Source: Cladopsammia gracilis
Taxonomy: Eukaryota > Cnidaria > Anthozoa > Scleractinia > Dendrophylliidae
Length of the DNA stretch: 64,000 bases
Assembly (NCBI GenBank): GCA_022457155.1
Contig: JAJGOT010000468.1
Coordinates: forward strand, 1 to 64,000
Direction: 5' to 3'
This document shows, one piece after another, positions 51,598 through 62,915 of the stretch (position 1 is its first letter; every line of letters begins with the position of its first letter). The notes under the pieces were generated by a model. That model was not told where the DNA came from and did not search any database. It saw only the letters and a list, made by a program, of their open reading frames with translations. The position numbers and the translations under genes are program-made.

Positions 51598-52628
51598 CAG
51601 TATGTTGCCCTTATTCCGGACACTTTTTGTTTTGTTTTTTTTTGCCATTTCTTACCTTGTAAATTTAAAAACAGAACCGAGCTGAAACTTTCTCACTACA
51701 TACCTTCTTCTATACGTTATCTTGTACTGAAGTGTCATCGACTGAACTGCTTTATTTTTGCCGTTATTTGCGAAAATACGAGTCAAGTTGAGTGCCCTAA
51801 TTACGGACGGGTTGCCCTAATTCCGGACGATCGCAATACGATTGTTTTCTTCGTTTTCTTGGCATTATTCGTCTCAGTAATAATAAAAAATATATAACAT
51901 ACATACCTTAACATAATACATATGCGAATTATTCAATTTTTTTAAACTGAATTGTGCTTCCCTCAATTTAACGAGGACGTTCGTCGGCGTAGAAAATTGA
52001 GTAAAAACAGTAATAAGCAAATAAGGAAATTGCATAAAATATCTTCAGTACGCGCTTTCCGCCGTTCAAATGATGGCTTTTGGAGGTTAAGTTTGACTGG
52101 TTGCTAAGCTTTAATATATAATATAGATTCAAAAACAAATTCGAATTTCCAAACTCCCTTTTTTCATACAATAATAACTGGTCAAGTTCTATTTTGTCCG
52201 GAATTAGGCACACGTGACAACAATTTAACAATTTTTTGTCGCCGTCGTTCTCGAAAATAAGAAACAGTTAACTTGCTATTACATGATAGAAAGAAACCGT
52301 GGTCCTTTTAGCCTGAATTATTCCCAAAATTAATCATTTATGTTGTGTCGTCTGCGAAAAAAACACTACAAATATAAAACGATGTAATTCGATGCGCGCT
52401 AAAAACGCAATTTTATGAATAAGAAAGTTTGACCTACCTTGAAAAGATCTTGAATTTCCTGTCTTAGACTACGTCAGGAAAGCCATAAAAAGAGTTAACG
52501 ATAGAAAAGTAACCAATAAATCATCGGAAAGTATTGTTCGAATTTTATTTATAATTTACAGAGGATAACGAAGCTCTAATCAGAAAGTGTCCGGAATAAG
52601 GGCCGTCCGGAATTAGGGCAACATACTG
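51598..52628. mobile_element. Non-autonomous pogo/Tigger-like element
   Basis: Ends CAGTATGTTGCCCTTATTCC and GGAATTAGGGCAACATACTG are inverted and flanked by TA dinucleotides (51596-51597, 52629-52630). CAGT tips with TA duplication are typical of the pogo branch of Tc1/mariner. Extra copies of the GCCCTAATTCCGGAC motif lie at about 51797-51830 and 52590-52610. No transposase frame is recognisable. Confidence 0.8.
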
Positions 52629-52926
52629 TACTTTAGTTTTTTAATGGTTCAATGAATAGAACGGGGTACTTACGCAACTCAATGTGCGTCTTATTAGTGG
52701 AGAAGACTGGCAACACGAAATGTAATTCTAATCCACGATTAAATGAACTCAAAAACGTCTTCAGTAGCTGTTCTTTTGGCGACGAGATATGACATCACAA
52801 GTAGCATGATATCAAGCCATTTTTTAATAAAAAATACGTGTTTTTGACCTTGTTTCCGCAAACAAAATGTAAAAATGCTACCAATACTTCGGATAAAACT
52901 ACCAATTGGAAATTACAAAAAAAAAG

Positions 52927-54256
52927 CCCGTGCTCCGTTCCATGTTTGTATATAATAAAATGCAAACGAAACAATTAGTGGATTAACAATTATGTATTCA
53001 ACATACCTCTTCCAGTGTTCACTCAACGTCACTTTTATAGGTTTCCTGCCAAACAAAAAGCTCTTTATCGCTTTTAATTTTTCATGGCAACGATAAATGG
53101 AATTGTATTTTACTTTCTTGAATTTTACAAATTAAAGCATTTCAAAATTTTCAAAAATAAACAAATTTAAAACTGCGGATGATTGTTGCTGCATAACGTA
53201 GAAAAGAAAATCACCGTAATATTTTTTTTATGAAGAAAGCAGAAAAATTTAAAAATGATGTCGAATCTATATATTCAAAGGTTGTGAAAAAAAAATTAAA
53301 CGCTTGATCTTTAAATGTTTTATTTTATGGGAGCAAAATACAAGCAACACAGGAAAGTACTGCTCGAAAACGTTCAATTTAACACCGACATTTGAAAAAA
53401 ATCATCTACCAACTAAACAGTAAAAGACATGTCGCATAGCTTTCACTTGCGAAACTTAAAGAATTCGTCTACAGTATGAAAGGTTTCAATCAAATTCTAT
53501 GAACCAAGTCTTACCTTAGTTTTGCAATGGTTACATAATTAGAACGGCGTACTTACGTAATTTGATGTGCGTCTTGCTAGTAGAGAAGTCGTCTTAACGC
53601 TGCTTAAACAGATGCAGCGAATAAACAGTCATTTCATATATATTTTCTATCAGTGTGCACGTTTTGCTTTATCTCGTACGACGTCCTCCCTCTCGCTATC
53701 AAACCAGCGCGCAAAGAAGGTGGGAAGCAAACTCGTGGCAGGGTTGTCTTGGTTTGTAAATAAATATTATTCTTATTCACATTTAAATAACCTAAGACAA
53801 GTTGTGAGACTGCGCACTGAGTTTATCTGATTTGTAAATTTAACCCACAAGCTAGTGCAAGCAAACTGCTACCACTCAAAACAGATTGCAAAGAACCAGA
53901 GCAAAATCAGCATTGACAAGAACGACACACGCATTTTGTAACCATCTCACACCTACATGTTCAACTGTACAAGGGACAAGGCGTGGGGATTTTTTTCCTC
54001 TGTTTTTTTTTTCTTTTCAAAAGTATTCATTGCCAGCACATGTTGTCTTCAATAATTGTTTGTTTATCTCTGAGACATATTAAGACTGGTAAGAATCGTT
54101 TGCTATGGGGACGAGATATAACGCCATAAGTGGCATGATGTCTGGCCATTTCGAATTAAAATGCGTGGTTGTACTGTGTTTGGTAAAAAAAGGAAAATGC
54201 TACTAATGCTTAGGATTAAATGCTGCCAATTCGAAATTACAAAATTAAAAGATCGT
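52927..54256 (+). repeat. Tandem unit T, copy 2
   Basis: About 1.33 kb, sharing block order with copies 1 and 3, including AACGGCGTACTTACGTAATTTG and AGTCGTCTTAACGCTGCTTAA. It ends with a fossil of the MITE family A interior (GGGGACGAGATATAACGCC). Confidence 0.7.
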
Positions 54257-55270
54257 CCGTGCTTCGCCCCTTGTTAGTATAAAATGAAATGCAAATTAAA
54301 CCATTTCTTGGCTAATGTTGATTAACAATTCTGCATTCAAATGCCTCTTCCGTAGTTTTCACATAACAATGATTCAGTTCAATTATTACGTACTGCACTT
54401 CAAAGTTACTTTTATAAGTATCCTGCCAAACAAAGGGTTTTTTATCGCTTTTAATTTTTCTTGACAACAGGAAATGAAATTCTATTTAAATTTCTTGCAT
54501 TTTACAAATTAAAGAATTTTAAAGTTTTCAAAAATAGATAAATTAAACTGCGGATGATTCTTGCTGCATACAGCTGCTTCCAGAACGTGGAAAAGAAAAT
54601 TGTTGTCAAATTTTATGAAGAAAGATGTTTGTCAAAACTCAAACAAATCATCTTTTCTAGTAATTTGAGAAATAATGTCGAATCCATATTCGAAGGTTTT
54701 GAAAAAAGGTACTTATTTAACGGCTAAAACTTAAAACGTTTGACAGAAAACTTTCAATTTAACAGTGACTCTTGTAAAAATCATTTACCGACTAAAGAGT
54801 TAAAGCTATGTCGCATAGCTTCCATTAACCAACTTTTAGGATGTTATCCACATAATCGAAGGTTGCAAACATATTCTATGAACCAAGCCTTACCTTAGTG
54901 TTGCAAAGGTTAAATAAATAAAACGTTGCATCAACGTAATTCAAGGTCCGTCTTGTTAGTAGGGAAGTCTTCTTAGCACTACTTAACCCTCGGCGTACAC
55001 GCAAACTTATACCGCAAACGTGGTACAAGGGGGTGGGGGTGGCGGTGGCTACAGAAGACGGCATGTGCTAACAATAACTGCTAAGCTTTTGAAAATACCC
55101 CCTCCCCTCCTCCTCCCGCTCCGGTTGTTATACAGGTGCAGCAAATAAATAGTCATTTCAATTCTATACTTTTTATTGTACACGTTTTGTTCTGTCTGCT
55201 GCCAAGTCGTTCATCACGTTATGCAAATAAGCGAGCAAAGAAAGTGAGAAGCAAACTCATTCCCAGGGTC
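54257..55270 (+). repeat. Tandem unit T, copy 3 (partial)
   Basis: Begins CGTCCGTGCTTCGCCCC and repeats the GTATCCTGCCAAACAAAGGG and ATTCTATGAACCAAGCCTTAC blocks. It is interrupted by a MITE family A fragment at 54987 and fades by about 55270. Confidence 0.65.
54987..55128 (+). mobile_element. MITE family A, short degenerate copy
   Basis: TTAA followed by CCCTCGGCGTACACGCAAAC, a G-rich run, GAAGACGGCATGTGCTAA and a C-rich end. The right TIR is lost. Confidence 0.65.
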
Positions 55271-55332
55271 TTCAGGGTATTGAAAAGGAGGAAGGAAGCC
55301 TGAAAATTAATTAAAGCCTGCAAAACATTTTC

Positions 55333-55409
55333 GGTCCTCGACAGGATTCGATTGAACCCATGATCTTTGTGATTCCGATGCAAAGGCTCTATCACTGAGC
55401 TACAAGTCC
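55333..55409 (-). repeat. tRNA-like SINE remnant
   Basis: The minus strand has TTGTAGCTCAGTGATAGAGC (A-box region) and ATGGGTTCAATCGAATCC (B-box region), with partial GGACTTG/CGAGGACC ends. The anticodon loop is too long, so it is not a working tRNA. Confidence 0.55.
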
Positions 55410-56129
55410 AAATGCAAGCTTGGTCAATTTATGCTCCTAAAATGATGTGATAATGTGTACATGAAAAGTATAACTGCGATGATCATATGCTCTTTAACTA
55501 TTTCTGGACACCACATTTCTGTACACCTCATCAGCTTGCATTGCTGTTCTTCTAGGTTCTGCCTATCGGGTATACGTATAAATTAAATTTAAATCTTAAT
55601 TTTAACACAAGTCACGCTGTAACAAAACAAAATATTGTGTACAGGTAAAAAAATCAACAACAACTACATTAAATATTAATCGGAACAGGCTTATTTCGAT
55701 ATACTATTTTTTTTACTTTGCTCCGATACTTCGGAGATTAAAACAAAATCAATCACATTAACGTTCAGGAATGAATGATTTTAAAATATATTTTGTTTAT
55801 TTCCCTTAGCCTTGCAGGGGTCAAGTTAGAATTTGAACAAATCAAAATTAACTTATTAAATATACAACTATATAGGGATAATCAAAGGCTCCAATGAGCC
55901 AGCTCGTTAATACGAAACGCTGTAAATACAAGATTATGTACCCAAAAATTCATGGTATATAGAGATACACTTTTGAGGAGCAGATCCATGTCAAACTTGA
56001 CGTTAGGCGGCGTCACTGCGGTAAATAACTTTAATGCACAACAAAAATCGCCACAAATTCTGAGATCTTTCAGTCGTTTTGAAAAGGATTTAATTAATGC
56101 TGCACACAAGAACTATCGTAAACTTCATT
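55410..56129. other. Intergenic, no feature recognised
   Basis: AT-rich sequence without coding or clear repeat signals. Confidence 0.45.
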
Positions 56130-56545
56130 GTTCTGCGGCATTGGCTCTTTCCCACATAAAATATATTTGGTTTCAAGAATAGAGGAGGGGCTGATGGTTC
56201 GTAATTATATTTCAGTATAAAAATAAAGAAAATCCATTTGCGTCATATAAATTTTAGGAAATTTTGGTGCTTAACCAATCAGAATAGCAGAAGCTCAATT
56301 GCTAATAATTTTGCTTCTTTGATGAAGTTCCCCAAATACAATAACTTTTAAAAATTGCATGTTGTGCGAGTGGGTCTCAAATAACTTGAAACTTTATAAA
56401 AATTTGACAAAATGCATCTTGAACCTTAACTTTTTAGCGATTTTTAAGTCTAGGTCAATGACATCACTAGTTGTAACAATGAAAAATGTTGGCATCCATC
56501 GTGCATTGCCGTTCAGCACTTTCCTTCTTATGCGGATCATTACTT
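56130..56545 (-). repeat. Dispersed repeat R1, copy 2 (inverted)
   Basis: Inverse of 43330-43770, with the same TTGATGAAGTTCCCC and CATGTTGTGCGA words. The two copies flank the first of the paralogous receptors. Confidence 0.7.
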
Positions 56546-57020
56546 AAATTGTAATCGTTTCACGAACGTCGGAAATTTAAAACACGAGTTAGCCACTTGG
56601 GTCTCCAGTCTCAAGTATTAACTATATACTTGAACCTGGAAACGATAACTCGAAGATCACATCATCACAGGCTGCAACATAGCAAAACCCAATACACAAT
56701 TAAAAGTTGACAAAATTGCGTACATAATTTAAATAACACGCCACTTCGTCAACTTTGTTCGGCAATATTGAAGTTCTGTTGACTGCTATATTTCACTTAT
56801 ATTTAATTAATAACGATATTTTTTCGCTAACTTTTTTATCACTAGATCCATATCGAAATTTAAGGTCCTGATAAAGCCAATTATGAAGTCTTATATAACC
56901 GATTCCAAAATTACTTTACTTAGGTCGTTATAGTTTGTTAACAAACTTTGATGCTTCAACGGGCGGGGATTGCAGGAATGTGGAACACGATCGAATATCT
57001 GGAATCTAATGAGTGACCAT
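56546..57020. other. Intergenic, no feature recognised
   Basis: No coding or repeat structure supported. Confidence 0.4.
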
Positions 57021-57383
57021 TAGGGGTATAGAATGGTCTGTCGGAAATGATGCGTCTCGGAAAATATTCACCGAATCTCGAATTCTCGGCATTTGAAATT
57101 GGAGTCCCGAAATCTCGGTCTCGCTATAATTTTCGAAGTCTCAAAGTCTCGAATTTTGATAATTTGCATCTCGGAGTCTCGTAAATTTTTCTCGTAAATC
57201 TCAGCTTCCATTGGAGATTTCAGTCACGTTTTAAACCTGTTTTAGTACTATCGGCCCGACATTTTCCAGCAATTGGAGTCTCGGGCTCGGATTTGATAGA
57301 AACGCTAAAGTCTCGGTCTCGAATTTTTAAACAACGGTCGCGCAGTCTCCCAAAGTCTCGAATTTACCATTGTATAGCCCCTA
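57021..57383. mobile_element. MITE-like element built of TCTCG words
   Basis: TAGGGGTATAGAATGG at left and CCATTGTATAGCCCCTA at right are imperfect inverted ends. The interior is crowded with degenerate AAGTCTCGAATTTT-type words on one strand. It ends 16 bp from the stop codon of the GPCR at 57399. Confidence 0.7.
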
Positions 57384-57398
57384 CCATTATAAAGAGAT

Positions 57399-58571
57399 TC
57401 AAAAGACGAAATCCCTTCCTCGGACTTGTGTGAGATGGGATGGAGTTGTTCTGACGTTTCGTGTTACCATAACAATAAAACATAATCGCCTCATATTCCT
57501 TGATAAGATCCCAGGTTGGCTAGTATCGTTGCTTCTTTTGCAAAATCGTTTCTTTAAGAAGTCTCGAAAAGCCTTCATTTGCGCAAAGTAAATAACAAAG
57601 TTCAGCAGACCGCTGAAACAAACCGCAATTCCAGCAGCCGTGTACCGTATCATGTAGTCAGTTGAAAAATCACGACTTGGCTTAGCTATCTGAGTGTACG
57701 CTAAATTGGTTATGTAGAAAAAGTAAGGGATGATAAACGCGAAAGTAAGAGCGATGAGAAGGGTTGTCCCTTTGATTCTTGTGGCTCTTAGATTGGCCTT
57801 GAATGCATTGCTTGATTTACTGCCTATTTGTCTTCGTGATCTAGCCCACACCGTTCTCATTAACGATACGTTGACGTAAGTGACAATTAAACCGGGAAGG
57901 GCATACTGCAGTGGGAAAATGATGAGTGTTAATTTAAATGGAAAGAAATCCTCATCATTCTTGCAGATGACGGTAAAATGCGTCTCATTCAGGTCAAATC
58001 TCATTCCATCGAAGGCAGCTGTAGGACACAACATGACGACCAGTCCTAACAACCACGCGGCAATGATCATTTTGCGCACTGTAGAGAACGTAAACGCATG
58101 TGGAACCTTACGAGTTGATAAAAACTTCTCCACACTTATGACAACCAGATTGTTAATGGTGATCGCGGGAAATATGAAGTTGAAGTAACGCACTATTTTA
58201 CACCCCCAACCACTTTGGAATAGATCGAATGATATTTGAATGCACAAAAGAGGCACCGAAATTACACCAGAAAGGATATCTGACAGAGCCAAGCTCTTTA
58301 TGTACATGTTTAGATTTTTCATGAAATGACTCGACTGGATTTGATTTTTCGTTGTATTTTGCCAGAGATAGAAAAATATCGAACAGTTGCCTAGAAACCC
58401 GACTCCTCCAATAGTTGCGAGGATTGAGCAGATTACGCGTTTTGCGTTGTCACCAGCTGGCGTGAAGACGTAGATTGAATTCATTGTTTCTGTGTGGTTG
58501 TTCCATTGTATTGAATCATTTCCAGGCGTATTGGAGGATACCCATGAAGTATTGTTGTTGTCCATGTCCAT
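57399..58571 (-). CDS. Divergent class A-like GPCR, paralogue 2
   Basis: A 390-residue seven-helix receptor, paralogue of 46478-47629. It shares TPAGDNAKRV before TM1, LGNC in TM1, WGCKIVRYFNF into TM3, SVEKFLST in place of DRY, VICKNDEDFFPFKL in ECL2 and IKGTTLLIALTFAFIIP in TM6. TM7 reads LLNFVIYFAQMK. Several N-terminal glycosylation sites (NNNTS, NHT) are present. The C-tail beyond KKRFCKR differs from paralogue 1 and may have been rewritten by nearby sequence. An ATAG acceptor just upstream (exon start 58581) mirrors the 5'-UTR intron of paralogue 1. Ligand unknown. Confidence 0.88.
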   Translation of the reverse strand: MDMDNNNTSWVSSNTPGNDSIQWNNHTETMNSIYVFTPAGDNAKRVICSILATIGGVGFLGNCSIFFYLWQNTTKNQIQSSHFMKNLNMYIKSLALSDILSGVISVPLLCIQISFDLFQSGWGCKIVRYFNFIFPAITINNLVVISVEKFLSTRKVPHAFTFSTVRKMIIAAWLLGLVVMLCPTAAFDGMRFDLNETHFTVICKNDEDFFPFKLTLIIFPLQYALPGLIVTYVNVSLMRTVWARSRRQIGSKSSNAFKANLRATRIKGTTLLIALTFAFIIPYFFYITNLAYTQIAKPSRDFSTDYMIRYTAAGIAVCFSGLLNFVIYFAQMKAFRDFLKKRFCKRSNDTSQPGILSRNMRRLCFIVMVTRNVRTTPSHLTQVRGRDFVF

Positions 58572-58583
58572 TTAAAGCAATCT

Positions 58584-61450
58584 ATAAAAAAAAAAATAAA
58601 TCACTGAAGTCTTAGCATTTAACCATATCCAGACTGGGCTATAACTTTAAAGCTTGGTGGCGAGTTATAGATTCGGCTCTAAGTTTTCTTTTTTTTTCTT
58701 TCGTGTCACATTAGTGCATATAAATTTATGCACGCATATTTTAGTTTCACTGATCTGATTAGTGTACACGCGACCTCGTGATCTCGCTCTTGACTTCCCG
58801 GATGGTGTCAAAATCTTCTCCTATGTTGAATTGAGAAGTAGAAGGAAGAACTAGTTAATACACTGCTAGTTCCAAACTGCAACATGGTCATATGAAGTTG
58901 AACGAGATTAGATTATTACGACCTATTTTTGACTCCTGAGATTAAAAACGGATTTCTTGATGCTGAATGAGAAAAGATATAAGGCTTTTGACAATAACAG
59001 AAAGAAAATCATGAGTTGATATGTTCGTGCCCGCTATCACGTACACATTTCCATCGCAGTGACCGCTGACTGAAATTTTCCATATGAATTAACGAAATAA
59101 TTCGTCCGGCTTATACTCTATGCAAAATATTTCTAGTGATATGACAAATTGGTAATCGTGTGATTCCTAGAGAAATTGATAATAAACACTACCCGCGGTG
59201 TTCTTTTTAATTGCACTCACCTATAGACTGATCGTGAATTATTGATGGCATTTCCAAAGCACTTGTATTGTATAAATTTGTAATTACACTCGAACTCGTG
59301 CAATTAAAAATACATATACTTTGTATGCTGCAAAACAAACGAACCCTTTTCCCATTTCACAGAAAGAACCTGGTTTATCCCCTGAAAGGAAATCACTGAA
59401 ATCACTCTCCAGGCTGTTTCTTTTTTCTGTTTTGTCTTTTGCAATACAAACGAAGTTTGTAGTGTATTACTACAGTCCAACTAAATACAAAACAACAATG
59501 GCCCTATGTCTTCTACATTATAAACGTTCATGAATGTAGGCTGACTCTCCTCGTTTGATAGGCCGGGCGCTTAATGCTTCAGACAAATTAATGAATTGTT
59601 TTGATAAGATATAGCGTTGGCTTCTTTAATTGTAACATGAATGGCCTTCTGAAAGCGCTAACAGGGTAATATATTGTTTGGAACAGCACTTGTTGAAAAA
59701 TTAAGGGAGGAAAGATAATTGCGCACGCTAAAAAATGTTTACATGAAGCACATAGTTAAAATGTATTTTTGAAATTATTGGTGTTCCATAAGTAAGATGG
59801 CACGATGAAGCATTACTTATCTTTTTGAAAATTTTGCGATCTTCGCATATATTTCTAATTCAAAACGTTAATAAAAGTAGAGCTTTGCATTTTGTCAGAA
59901 CCCCGTTACTCAAAACCCCTTTCGGAGCTTCTCAGAATTCGACCCATCCTATTTAACTAGGTATAAAGGTTCGTGAAAACGATTTCTTTTCCTTTTTGAT
60001 GGGATTCTATGCTTCTGAATTATTTATGAATTTTTTGAAGAAAATATAAAACATAGCGTTGGCCTTATAAATCGGTAACATAAATGGCCTTCTGAATGAG
60101 CTAGCGTATCCTGAATAATTTCCAACGGTTTTATGACAGAGGGAACATATTTTTCAGGCCTCGTTTCTCTTGGCAGATGTTTCTTGATTAAGAGAAATTA
60201 AAACATGCTATATTGTTTGGAATGTCACTTAAAGGAATACAATAAGTAGTGCAGCATTAAATCAGTAGCATGGAAGTTGTTTAGGCGAGTACGACTTAAA
60301 AAAAAAATCCTAAAAACAAAACACCAAATTATAACGATGGAAAGTTTTCTCATAAACTTCAAAATGGTTTTTAAATGACCTCTAGCTAATTAAGGGAGTG
60401 TTTTTTTAGGTCATGGATCACAACATCAACAGCACGAAACGCTACCGAAACAAATCAAAGAAAAAACATCTGCCATCTCGAGCACTTTCATGTTTATAAA
60501 TTCACTGTTTTAATATCTTAAATATTTTTTCACAATGGTGATAAATTCTCCTTATGAAACCAAAAATCTAAACAAGGAAGATTTCGAAATTTGCCAGACG
60601 CAATAACGATTTTACCTCCATAAATATTGCGTCCTTTTACAAAATGAATTGGTTAGTAATAATTTTAGTAAATTCATTCTTGCACAGATGATAAAGCTGG
60701 TATTAAACCATATCATATTCGCGAGGTATTTTCCAGACTGGAAAAGTAAGGAGTTATTGTTGCACAGAATTGCAAGAGTAGGTGGCCACGGGTGTAGAAT
60801 TTCCACTGCCCAACGCGAATATTTTTAACAACTTGTAATGTCGCGTGAGGCAGCGTGAAAGCTTGCCAGAATGCCGGTTTTTCAAGAGGTATCGCGCGAT
60901 TCCATAGTTCCACTGTTTGTGCGAGGCCATTGGACTAAGTTAATATCAGCGGGAATCAATAGTGTTCACAGAACCGTCTCGTAACGAAGAAATGAACGTC
61001 TTATTAAACTGGCCTGGTAGTATGTTGAAGAACTAGTGAAACGTGCTTTAAAACGCGTATATCGTTATGTATCAGTTGTTTACACAATAAGGTTTATGTG
61101 TACAGCACGGCAGGAAACCGCTGTGTTTCATCGGCGAGCTTCACTCATAAAAGTCCTATCAGTATTATTATTGTATATACGATTATATTATCGGTGATAT
61201 CTTCAATGTATATCTACAGCTGTACATATGTCTACTTACAGTGAAATTGATCAGATCGATCCGTTTCCTCAATCAAGAAAGACGAACGTGCATTCCACCC
61301 CGTCAGTTTTAACGTTGCTGGTTTCAAAAAGTGTACGACCGTAAAATGATCACAGTTTCAAAGGTTATGCACTTTGGTCACATCAAATAAGGATGTATAC
61401 ATATATATAAATGATTCCGTCTACTATCTGATCTTCCCACTTCAGATGTT
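58584..61450. other. Upstream/intergenic region, no gene recognised
   Basis: Presumably contains the 5'-UTR intron and promoter of the 57399-58571 receptor. Frames of 60-70 codons here show no domain content. Confidence 0.45.
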
Positions 61451-61459
61451 TGGGAACTT

Positions 61460-61800
61460 TGCCCCACCGACGAAAACGACTCGAGTTGAATTGTGGGGGG
61501 AGATATTTGCTAGTTCCCATTCTTATTTTAGCCTTGTTCCCAGGACCTTCTACGCGTTCAAAATGCACGGCAGTACGCAGGACCCCCTGCACAAGGCTCC
61601 TAAAATACTCCAAGAAACGAAAGAATTTTGTCACTTAACACATGATGAACTGCCTTTGTTTCATCAGAAATAGTAATCTCTGATATTTCACCATGTGTCA
61701 TGTGACAAAATACTTGGCTATTCCTGGAGTATTTCGGTAACCCCCGGCCGCGCCATTTTGAACGAGGAAAAGGAAAATGCCCTGGAGACGATGTTGGCCT
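61460..61800. repeat. Imperfect inverted repeat
   Basis: AAAATACTCCAAGAAACGAA near 61601 pairs loosely with TATTCCTGGAGTATTTCGG near 61719. GTTCAAAATGCACGGC near 61556 pairs with GCGCCATTTTGAACG near 61749. Probably a decayed MITE. Confidence 0.4.
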
Positions 61801-62381
61801 CACTCTTCAAGCTTTGTGAAAATAAAATTACTTTTGACATTTAGATTCAGCAAAACAAAATCAAATGTACGCATTAAAATATTTGCTTGGTTAGAAAAGC
61901 TTTCTTCAACAATTTTACTCTTAGAAAAAAAAAATTAAAGGAGCAAGGTCGCGATTCGCGCATACGCAGTATAAGCAAACAATCCTAACGCCGGGCTTTT
62001 TAACGGTGCAATCCGAAGCAGCACAACTTTCTTTCTTGATATTTCTATGGCAACAAGATTTTGACAGCCACGTTTTTCGAAATTTGGAATTGTCATACAT
62101 GTAGCTTTAATGCTGTTAAAGTTTAGAAGGGTTCAGGAACTCAGCCCAGGCTAAATACTGTTAAATATATCCTGATCGCAGCGGCGAATATTTTTACTCA
62201 AAACCGACAAAAATTATTCGGGCTGACTGACCGACCGGTTCCAAGAAGGGCTTAAAAATCTCCATTGGACGGTCTCTATATTTCTAAATTGTAATTTAAC
62301 TGTCAGTTTTATAAGTGATTTCGATTCCGAACAATTACTTCTCTTATAAAAAAAAACTCCAATTAGCAAAAAGTATGTACA
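61801..62381. other. Flank of the BEL/Pao element, no gene recognised
   Basis: Non-coding. Contains ATGGCAACAAGATTTTGACAGCC, a segment resembling the interior of the 26955 MITE in inverse orientation, so a remnant may be present near 62045-62110. Confidence 0.4.
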
Positions 62382-62779
62382 TGATGCGCCGTTAGCGATC
62401 GAAACGGCAATAAGGGAAGACCAGCCCGGACTTAAACACTAGACTGTTTATTTGCACTATTGAAGAAGTAGTCAACTGAAAAATAGAAACGTTTACAAAT
62501 TACTATAAATTTCTCTATACATTTCGGCCACGCAGTGATTAAACACACTTACATTTTGTGTTTCTTTTTCCGTGTCTTTAGTCCGTTGAGTTGCGGTCTT
62601 AACTTCTGTAACCTTCGTCGAAATGTACATCGCGGCTTCGTTAAATTATAATTTTGCGTTACTTGAGTTGCATGTTTTATATATTTATGAATATATTAAA
62701 TGACACCTTTTTTTCCAATCCGCGGAAGTGAGGCGATAGTTTGAATACACATTCCGAAAGGCGCCTGAAATGCAGATCA
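62382..62779 (-). mobile_element. Candidate 3' LTR of a BEL/Pao retrotransposon
   Basis: On the minus strand the segment starts TGATCTGCATTTCAGG, directly after a purine-rich ACTGGGGCGGAG (polypurine-tract-like), and ends GGCGCATCA. The tips are thus TGAT...ATCA. An AATAAA lies inside. It is 398 bp and follows the pol stop by about 140 bp. The 5' LTR is outside the window, so length and duplication cannot be checked. Confidence 0.55.
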
Positions 62780-62915
62780 CTCCGCCCCAGTACGGAAATT
62801 AGATATGTTTAACTATTTCTAATTGAGTAACGACTATAACAGATGTTACAGCGTTCAGTTGTAAGAAATGTCAGAAAATAGCACAATGTCTATCACTTCT
62901 GTGTTCTAGCACGAT

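Larger units (their letters stand above)
50300..52926 (+). repeat. Tandem unit T, copy 1 (with several TE insertions)
   Basis: Starts CGTCCGTGATCCGTCCCATG and carries CCTGCCAAACAAAGGGTTTTTTACCGC, AGTGCTGTTCGACAACTTTC and ATTCTATGAACCAAG blocks. These recur in the same order at 52927 and 54257. Four MITEs and a pogo-like element inflate this copy. Confidence 0.7.

Noticed and set aside
55333..55409. Functional tRNA gene
   Set aside because: The A and B boxes are recognisable but the anticodon loop is too long and the acceptor stem is poor.
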